A stretch of 37,805 nucleotides of DNA from Microbacterium sp. UFMG61 (GTDB taxonomy: Bacteria > Actinomycetota > Actinomycetes > Actinomycetales > Microbacteriaceae), in NCBI RefSeq assembly GCF_015354505.1, contig NZ_JACAFP010000017.1, positions 1 through 37,805 on the forward strand. The letters are read 5' to 3'. Shown one piece after another: positions 33,288 through 37,805 of the stretch. Position 1 is the stretch's first letter, and each line of letters opens with the position of its first letter. The position numbers and the translations under genes were made by a program. The notes beneath the pieces are model-generated. The model saw nothing but the letters and a program-made list of their open reading frames with translations, did no database searches and had not been told where the DNA came from.

Positions 33288-34123
33288 GCTTCCCACTCCG
33301 CATCGTCTGCGATGGATGCCGGGGTGCGGCGCAGCACGGTCACGCCACCTGACACGGAGTTCGCACGCAGGTCGACGAAGCGGCCGGCGAGCTCACCGGT
33401 CGATCCGGTGTAGTTGTTGATGCCCGACGAGCCGCGCTCGACTCCGTCGATCAGCAGGCGACCGCTCAGCGAGCGGATCACGTAGTTCGCGGCGAGCGAC
33501 TCGTCGAGGCGCACGGTGGTGCCTCCGGAGACGGAGTTGATGGTGATCGTGTTCACGTCGCCCGCGGCGTCGACGAGGGTCGAACCCGACACGATGTCGA
33601 CGGTCGCCTTGCGGACGGTGCCGGTGACGGCGACGTCTCCCGAGACGCTGTTCGCGGTGATCGATCCGGTGAGTCCGCGCACCTGCACGTCGCCCGAGAC
33701 GGAGTTCACCGACAGGTCGCCGATCAGGGTGTCGACGATGATGTCGCCCGAGACAGTGTTCAGGCGGGCGTCGTTGCGGATGCCCGAGACGAGCGCTCCG
33801 GCGCTGACGACGCCGAGGGTGAGGGCGATCGAGCGGGGGACCGCGACGCTGACCTCGGCCTTGGGGCCGCCCGAGCCGAAGTTGCGGAACACCTCGAGGA
33901 AGTTGTCCCAGCCGAGCTGCGGGTGGTCGATCTCGACCTCGCCGTCGTGCGCCTCGATGCGCAGGTCTTTGGTGTTGACACCGTGCACCTCGATGCGGAT
34001 GCCGGGTTCGTCGTGCGCGATGACGTCGACCTGGCCGCCGACCAGACCGATCTTCAGTCGGGTGACGTTCTCGATGTCGATCACGCGTTCTTCGCCCGGG
34101 GCGATGAGCCACTTCTCGGTCAT
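33284..34123 (-). CDS. DUF4097 family beta-strand repeat protein
   Basis: 279 residues built of repeated short beta-strand units, many with the motif NSVSGD/G (at least five copies between about 115 and 265), expected to form a beta-helix or solenoid. There is no signal peptide or membrane helix at the N-terminus (MTEKWLIAPGEERVIDIENV), so this member appears cytoplasmic, while many relatives are anchored in the envelope. The function is unknown. AGGAGAAG precedes the ATG. It is co-transcribed with the PadR gene. Confidence 0.9.
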   Translation of the reverse strand: MTEKWLIAPGEERVIDIENVTRLKIGLVGGQVDVIAHDEPGIRIEVHGVNTKDLRIEAHDGEVEIDHPQLGWDNFLEVFRNFGSGGPKAEVSVAVPRSIALTLGVVSAGALVSGIRNDARLNTVSGDIIVDTLIGDLSVNSVSGDVQVRGLTGSITANSVSGDVAVTGTVRKATVDIVSGSTLVDAAGDVNTITINSVSGGTTVRLDESLAANYVIRSLSGRLLIDGVERGSSGINNYTGSTGELAGRFVDLRANSVSGGVTVLRRTPASIADDAEWEA

Positions 34124-34147
34124 GTCTGCTTCTCCTGTGTTGAGGGA

Positions 34148-34200
34148 ACACGATATATCGTGTGTGTCGAGAATAACACGATATATCTCGATCCTGTCAA
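34148..34200 (-). promoter_or_regulatory. Promoter and two PadR-type operators of the DUF4097-PadR operon
   Basis: On the minus strand: -35 TTGACA (34195-34200), 19-base spacer, -10 TATTCT (34170-34175). The perfect palindrome ACACGATATATCGTGT (34148-34163) lies at the transcription start, and a partial copy ACACGATATATC (34176-34187) fills the spacer. Their centres are about 28 bases apart. This AT-rich element stands out from the surroundings. Confidence 0.8.
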
Positions 34201-34270
34201 GGGGGCGATTCGGAGCGGTTCGGGTCGCACGGGTGCGGTCGGTGCCGCTCGCCTGCGACCCGCGCGAGCC

Positions 34271-36757
34271 TCAGACCAGCGGCGGGGTGTGCCAGATGCG
34301 ATCGATGTAGTCGCGGATCGAGCGGTCGGACGAGAAGAAGCCGGTGCGGGCGACGTTGAGGATCGCCGAGCGGGTCCACGCATCCTGGTCGGCGTACGCG
34401 GCATCCACCCTGCTCTGCGCATCGATGTACGACGCGTAGTCGGCGAGCACCATGAAGCGGTCTTCGTAAAGGAGGTTCGAGACGACGGGCTCGAACACCG
34501 AGCGGTCACCGCGCGAGAAGGCGCCGGATGCGATCAGATCGATCGCCCGACGCAGGCCCTCGTCGGCCTGGTAGAACTCCTGCGGTCGGTATCCGCCAGC
34601 CGACAAGTCGGAGACGTCGGGCTCGCTCATGCCGAAAAGGAAGAAGTTGTCATCGCCGACGAGCTCGCGGATCTCGACGTTCGCCCCGTCATCCGTTCCG
34701 ATCGTGAGCGCGCCGTTCAGAGCGAACTTCATGTTGCCGGTGCCTGACGCTTCTTTGCCCGCGAGGGAGATCTGCTCCGACAGATCGGCGGCGGGGATCA
34801 CGCGCTCGGCAAGGGTGACGTTGTAGTTCGGCGGGAACGCGACCTTCAGCCGGCCTTCGAGACGCGGGTCGGTGTTCACGACCTCACCGACGGCGTTGAT
34901 GAGGTGGATGATGCGCTTCGCCATCGCATACCCCGGAGCCGCCTTCGCCCCGAAGATCGCGGTGCGGGGAACGACATCCGACACGGCGATGCGCCCCGAG
35001 ATGACGCCCTCATAGGTCGTGACGATGTGCAGCACCTTGAGTAGTTGGCGCTTGTACTCGTGCAGGCGCTTGACCATCACGTCGAGCATGTGCCCGTCGC
35101 TGATCTCGACGCCGTCTCGTGCGCGCAGCACCTGGCTCAGGCGGCGCTTGTTCGCCGCTTTCACACCGGCGAATGCGGTGCGGAACTCGGCATCCTCGGC
35201 GAACGGCTCGAGCTCTCGCAGGCGCTCGAGATCGGTGGTCCAGCCGTCGCCGATCGCCGCGGTGATGAGCGACGAGAGCTCGGGGTTCGCGAGGCGCAGG
35301 AACCGGCGAGGGGTGACGCCGTTGGTGACGTTCGTGAACTTGCCGGGGAAGAACGCGTCGAAGTCGTGGAGCACCTTGTCGCGCAGCAGTTGCGAGTGCA
35401 GCTCGGCGACGCCGTTGACCTTCGCTCCCGCGACGGTCGCGAGGTACGCCATGCGCACCGATCGCACCGGATGCTCGGCGATGATCGACATGTTGCGCAC
35501 GAGCATCTCGTCGTCGCCGAAGCGCTCGCGCACCGCCACGAGGAACTCCTCGTTGATGCGGTAGATGATCTCGAGGTGCCGGGGCAGCAGCCGTCCGAGC
35601 AGCTCGACCGGCCACACCTCGAGGGCTTCGGGGAGCAGAGTGTGGCACGTGTAGGCGAAGCACTGCTGAGTGATCGCCCATGCGGCATCCCGCTCGAGGT
35701 GCTTCTCGTCGATGAGCACGCGCATGAACTCGGGCACCGCGATCACCGGGTGGGTGTCGTTGAGCTGGAAGATCACACGCTCGGGCAGGTTCGCGAGCTC
35801 GAAGCCGTCGGCGAGCATGTTGTCGAGGAAGTCGTGGATGGATGCCGCGACGAAGAAGTACTGCTGCTGCAGGCGCAGCTCCTTGCCCTGCGGGGTGGAG
35901 TCTTCGGGGTAGAGCACCTTCGAGATGTTCTCGGCGAAGGTCTGCGCGCGCACGGCTTCTTCGTAGTCGCCGGAGTTGAAGATGCGCAGGTCGAAGGCGC
36001 TGGTGGCGACGGCGCTCCACAGACGCAGGGTGGTGACGTGGCCGTTCTGGAACCCCGGGACCATGTAGTTGTAGGGCACGGCCTGCACGTTCCACGCGGG
36101 CACCCATCGGCTGCGGGTGACGCCCTCGTCGTCGTACTTCTCGGTGTGGCCGCCGAACGCGATCGTCTGCGCGTCTTCGGGCCGGGCGAACTCCCACGGC
36201 GAGCCGAGCGCGAGCCAGGCATCCGGCTGCTCGACCTGCTGGCCGTCGACGAAGGTCTGGCGGAAGATCCCGTATTCGTAGCGGATGCCGTAGCCGATGC
36301 TCGGCACCCCCATCGTGGCGAGCGAGTCGATGAAGCAGGCCGCGAGGCGACCGAGCCCGCCGTTGCCGAGGCCGGGCTCGACCTCGTGGGCTCGGAGCTC
36401 GTCGAGGTCGATGCCGCAGGAGGCCAGGGCCTCGGTCGCGACATCGGTGAGGTCGGCGGCGAGCAGGTTGTTGTCGAGCTGGCGGCCCAGCAGATACTCG
36501 GCCGAGAGATAGCAGACGCCCTTCGCCTGCGCCTCCTTCTGGTACCGCACATCTTCGAGCCAGCGCGCCATCAGATAGTCCCGCACGGTGTGGGCGAGGG
36601 CGAGGTAGCGATCATTCGCGCTGGATGCCGACAGCGCGACGCCGCGGTCGAAGTTGAGGTTGTGCAGGAAGCGCTCCACGAACTCGTCCGCGGTGCTCGG
36701 CGGAGCGATCACGGGAGCGAGGGCGAGCGGATGCACATGGGAGTGTGATTCGGGCAC
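34271..36757 (-). CDS. glgP: Glycogen/maltodextrin phosphorylase
   Basis: 828 residues, GT35 family; releases glucose 1-phosphate from alpha-1,4-glucans using phosphate and pyridoxal phosphate. The PLP site EASGTGNMKFALNGALTIGT has the Schiff-base lysine at about residue 677. Other landmarks are GLGNGGLGRLAACF, DTHPVIAVPEFMR and VKRLHEYKRQLL. Length is normal. The GTG start (MPESHSHVHP) lies six bases after a -10 TACGGT, so the mRNA is probably leaderless; a much longer open frame upstream is not coding. No glg partner is adjacent, so glycogen against maltodextrin is not decided. Confidence 0.96.
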   Translation of the reverse strand: MPESHSHVHPLALAPVIAPPSTADEFVERFLHNLNFDRGVALSASSANDRYLALAHTVRDYLMARWLEDVRYQKEAQAKGVCYLSAEYLLGRQLDNNLLAADLTDVATEALASCGIDLDELRAHEVEPGLGNGGLGRLAACFIDSLATMGVPSIGYGIRYEYGIFRQTFVDGQQVEQPDAWLALGSPWEFARPEDAQTIAFGGHTEKYDDEGVTRSRWVPAWNVQAVPYNYMVPGFQNGHVTTLRLWSAVATSAFDLRIFNSGDYEEAVRAQTFAENISKVLYPEDSTPQGKELRLQQQYFFVAASIHDFLDNMLADGFELANLPERVIFQLNDTHPVIAVPEFMRVLIDEKHLERDAAWAITQQCFAYTCHTLLPEALEVWPVELLGRLLPRHLEIIYRINEEFLVAVRERFGDDEMLVRNMSIIAEHPVRSVRMAYLATVAGAKVNGVAELHSQLLRDKVLHDFDAFFPGKFTNVTNGVTPRRFLRLANPELSSLITAAIGDGWTTDLERLRELEPFAEDAEFRTAFAGVKAANKRRLSQVLRARDGVEISDGHMLDVMVKRLHEYKRQLLKVLHIVTTYEGVISGRIAVSDVVPRTAIFGAKAAPGYAMAKRIIHLINAVGEVVNTDPRLEGRLKVAFPPNYNVTLAERVIPAADLSEQISLAGKEASGTGNMKFALNGALTIGTDDGANVEIRELVGDDNFFLFGMSEPDVSDLSAGGYRPQEFYQADEGLRRAIDLIASGAFSRGDRSVFEPVVSNLLYEDRFMVLADYASYIDAQSRVDAAYADQDAWTRSAILNVARTGFFSSDRSIRDYIDRIWHTPPLV

Positions 36758-36763
36758 GAGACG

Positions 36764-36769
36764 ACCGTA
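36764..36769 (-). promoter_or_regulatory. -10 element for glgP (leaderless)
   Basis: Minus-strand TACGGT, six bases, GTG. This decides the start. Confidence 0.6.
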
Positions 36770-36828
36770 GCGAGCGTCGAGCCGATTCGTGTGACGAGCG
36801 GATGAAGAATATTGGTTGACGAGATGAC

Positions 36829-36859
36829 TTGACCTTGACGCTGCGTCAACTTCTACCGT
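36829..36859 (+). promoter_or_regulatory. MerR-type promoter of the tipA-like gene
   Basis: -35 TTGACC (36829-36834), a 19-base spacer, -10 TACCGT (36854-36859). The over-long spacer and the palindrome TTGACGCTGCGTCAA (36835-36849) within it are typical of promoters activated by MerR proteins through DNA distortion. Confidence 0.9.
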
Positions 36860-36897
36860 GGAGGTATCGAACAACGGATCCCCGGAAGGAGGACGCG

Positions 36898-37707
36898 ATG
36901 ACCGGTCGTGATTGGTCGATCCAGGAGATCGCCCGACTCGCCGGCACCACCAGCAGAACGCTGCGTCACTATGACGACGTCGGTCTGCTTCCGCCCTCGC
37001 GCATCGCGCACAACGGCTCTCGCCACTACGACGAGGCCGCGCTCGTGCGCCTGCAGCGCATCCTGCTGCTGCGCGAGCTCGGACTCGGACTGCCGCAGAT
37101 CGCCGAGGTGCTCGGCCCTTCGACAGGCTCAGGGGCCCAGGCGACAGGTCGGCAGAGCGAGGAGTCCGCTCTCGAGACACACCTCGCGCTGCTGCGTGAG
37201 GAGCAGAACCGGCTGGCGCGTCAGATCGCGTCGGTCGAGAACACCATCAACGCATTGAAAGGAGGTGAAGAACTCATGGCAGAGAACATGTTCGACGGTT
37301 TCGACCACACTCAGTACAAGGAGGAGGTCGAAGAGCGCTGGGGTCGCAGGGCCTACGCCGACAGCGACCGCTGGTGGCGCGGCATGACCGACGCCGAGCG
37401 GGCTGACTGGCAGCAGCGGGTCTCCGACCTCGGTCGCGACTGGGTCGCCGCCGCCGAGAGCGGCATCGACCCGGCATCCGCCGAGGCTCAGGACGTCGCT
37501 CGTCGTCACGTCGAGTGGCTCACCGGCATCCCGGGAACCCCCGCCGCCGTTCCTGGCGGTGACGTCAAGGCGTATGTGCTCGGGCTCGGCGAGATGTACG
37601 TCGCTGACCCGCGCTTCGGCGCGAACTACGCGACGTCCGCCGGTGGCACGCAGGGCGCGGAGTTCGTCCGCGACGCGCTCCGCATCTACGCGGACGGCAA
37701 CCTGTAG
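36898..37707 (+). CDS. tipA: MerR family regulator with TipAS domain (TipAL type)
   Basis: 269 residues. Residues 1-70 are a MerR winged helix (WSIQEIARLAGTTSRTLRHYD, then GLLPPSRIAHNGSRHYDE). Residues 73-79 are the repeat-derived GPSTGSG. A coiled coil follows (about 92-122). Residues 127-269 are a TipAS antibiotic-binding domain (FDHTQYKEEVEERWG, WWRGMTDAERADW). In Streptomyces, TipAL binds thiopeptides such as thiostrepton covalently and activates its own promoter. The ATG follows GGAAGGAGG. The visible MerR promoter just upstream supports autoactivation. An internal start at 37276 should give the drug-binding domain alone. Confidence 0.92.
   Translation: MTGRDWSIQEIARLAGTTSRTLRHYDDVGLLPPSRIAHNGSRHYDEAALVRLQRILLLRELGLGLPQIAEVLGPSTGSGAQATGRQSEESALETHLALLREEQNRLARQIASVENTINALKGGEELMAENMFDGFDHTQYKEEVEERWGRRAYADSDRWWRGMTDAERADWQQRVSDLGRDWVAAAESGIDPASAEAQDVARRHVEWLTGIPGTPAAVPGGDVKAYVLGLGEMYVADPRFGANYATSAGGTQGAEFVRDALRIYADGNL
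37114..37138 (+). repeat. Palindromic repeat inside the tipA-like gene (CCTTCGACAGGCTCAGG)
   Basis: A 25-base element nearly identical to 28412-28436 in purF and read in the same frame (GPSTGSG). It ends in GGGGCCC and starts with GGCCC. It lies exactly at the joint between the DNA-binding domain and the coiled coil. Confidence 0.85.
37258..37278 (+). promoter_or_regulatory. Internal ribosome binding site and start for TipAS
   Basis: AAAGGAGGTGA (37258-37268) is an almost full anti-16S match, ten bases before ATG 37276-37278, inside the tipA-like frame. It would yield a 143-residue TipAS-domain protein, about the size of Streptomyces TipAS. Confidence 0.88.
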
Positions 37708-37717
37708 CCCCGCATCC

Positions 37718-37780
37718 CTTTCGAATCGCTCACTTTGCACTTCTCAGGTCTCATCGTCTGCAAAGTGAGCGATTCGAAAG
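37718..37780. repeat. Intergenic palindrome, TTCGAATCGC..CTTTGCA family, copy 2
   Basis: Perfect 22-base arms, 37718-37739 and 37759-37780, around a 19-base loop, ten bases after the tipA-like stop. Same family as 4583-4641. It probably serves as the terminator of this gene. Confidence 0.9.
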
Positions 37781-37805
37781 CCCGGAGGGAAGGGCTCAAC
37801 GGGCG

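Noticed and set aside
36758..37180. N-terminal extension of GlgP by about 140 residues
   Set aside because: The extension is Arg/Ser-rich shadow of the divergent tipA-like gene; GlgP homology and the -10 box fix the start at 36757.

Overview
The window is high-GC actinobacterial DNA, most like a Microbacteriaceae genome (Microbacterium or a close relative). Reasons: strong G/C bias at third codon positions, GTG starts, many 4-base ATGA/GTGA stop-start overlaps, a DUF3073 gene close to purM-purF, a Streptomyces-type CebR operator, a TipA-type regulator, and many genes with a -10 hexamer 6-7 bases before the start codon (leaderless transcription). It reads as ordinary chromosome. I see no phage, insertion sequence, CRISPR array, rRNA or tRNA.

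Layout. 1-656: an inverted, partly tandem copy of the 3' end of a GH13 alpha-glucosidase gene; the intact gene follows at 463-2124 (-). 2.2-4.6 kb: DUF1761 membrane protein, VOC protein, secreted six-hairpin-glycosidase-like protein. 4.6-6.2 kb: purQ, purS, apt (-). 6.3-12.4 kb: a cellobiose/beta-glucoside operon (cebE-cebF-cebG-bglC-cebR) with two perfect CebR boxes. 12.5-13.9 kb: a TetR gene and the remnant of a biotin carboxylase gene. 14-16.5 kb: nucleobase permease and purC (-). 16.5-20.6 kb: DUF2945, a frameshifted GNAT, a PadR-MFS efflux pair with a palindromic operator, a DUF4160 remnant with DUF2442, and a second GNAT. 20.7-23.0 kb: a glutamine-type ABC importer with binding protein and permease fused. 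23-32 kb: purD, Nudix hydrolase, sterol-carrier-like protein, two small unknowns, purM-purF-MFS, MOSC protein, DUF3073, universal stress protein. 32.6-34.2 kb: a DUF4097-PadR operon with its own operators. 34.3-36.8 kb: glycogen/maltodextrin phosphorylase. 36.9-37.7 kb: a TipAL/TipAS-type MerR gene.

Two themes join the genes. The first is purine synthesis and salvage (purQ, purS, apt, permease, purC, purD, purM, purF), spread over 25 kb on both strands; purL, purN, purE/K, purB and purH are not in the window. The second is glucoside and glucan use (GH13, ceb operon, GlgP, possibly the six-hairpin protein). Local regulators sit next to their targets, and candidate operators are visible for CebR, both PadR proteins, TipA, the TetR and an off-window LacI protein.

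The least explained material is repeats: at least seven intergenic palindromes (one family present twice), and a short palindromic repeat inside two unrelated genes (purF and the tipA-like gene) in the same reading frame, adding the same peptide GPSTGSG to both. I found no clearly new multi-gene system; these repeats, the foldback at the left edge and the DUF4097-PadR unit are the best leads.
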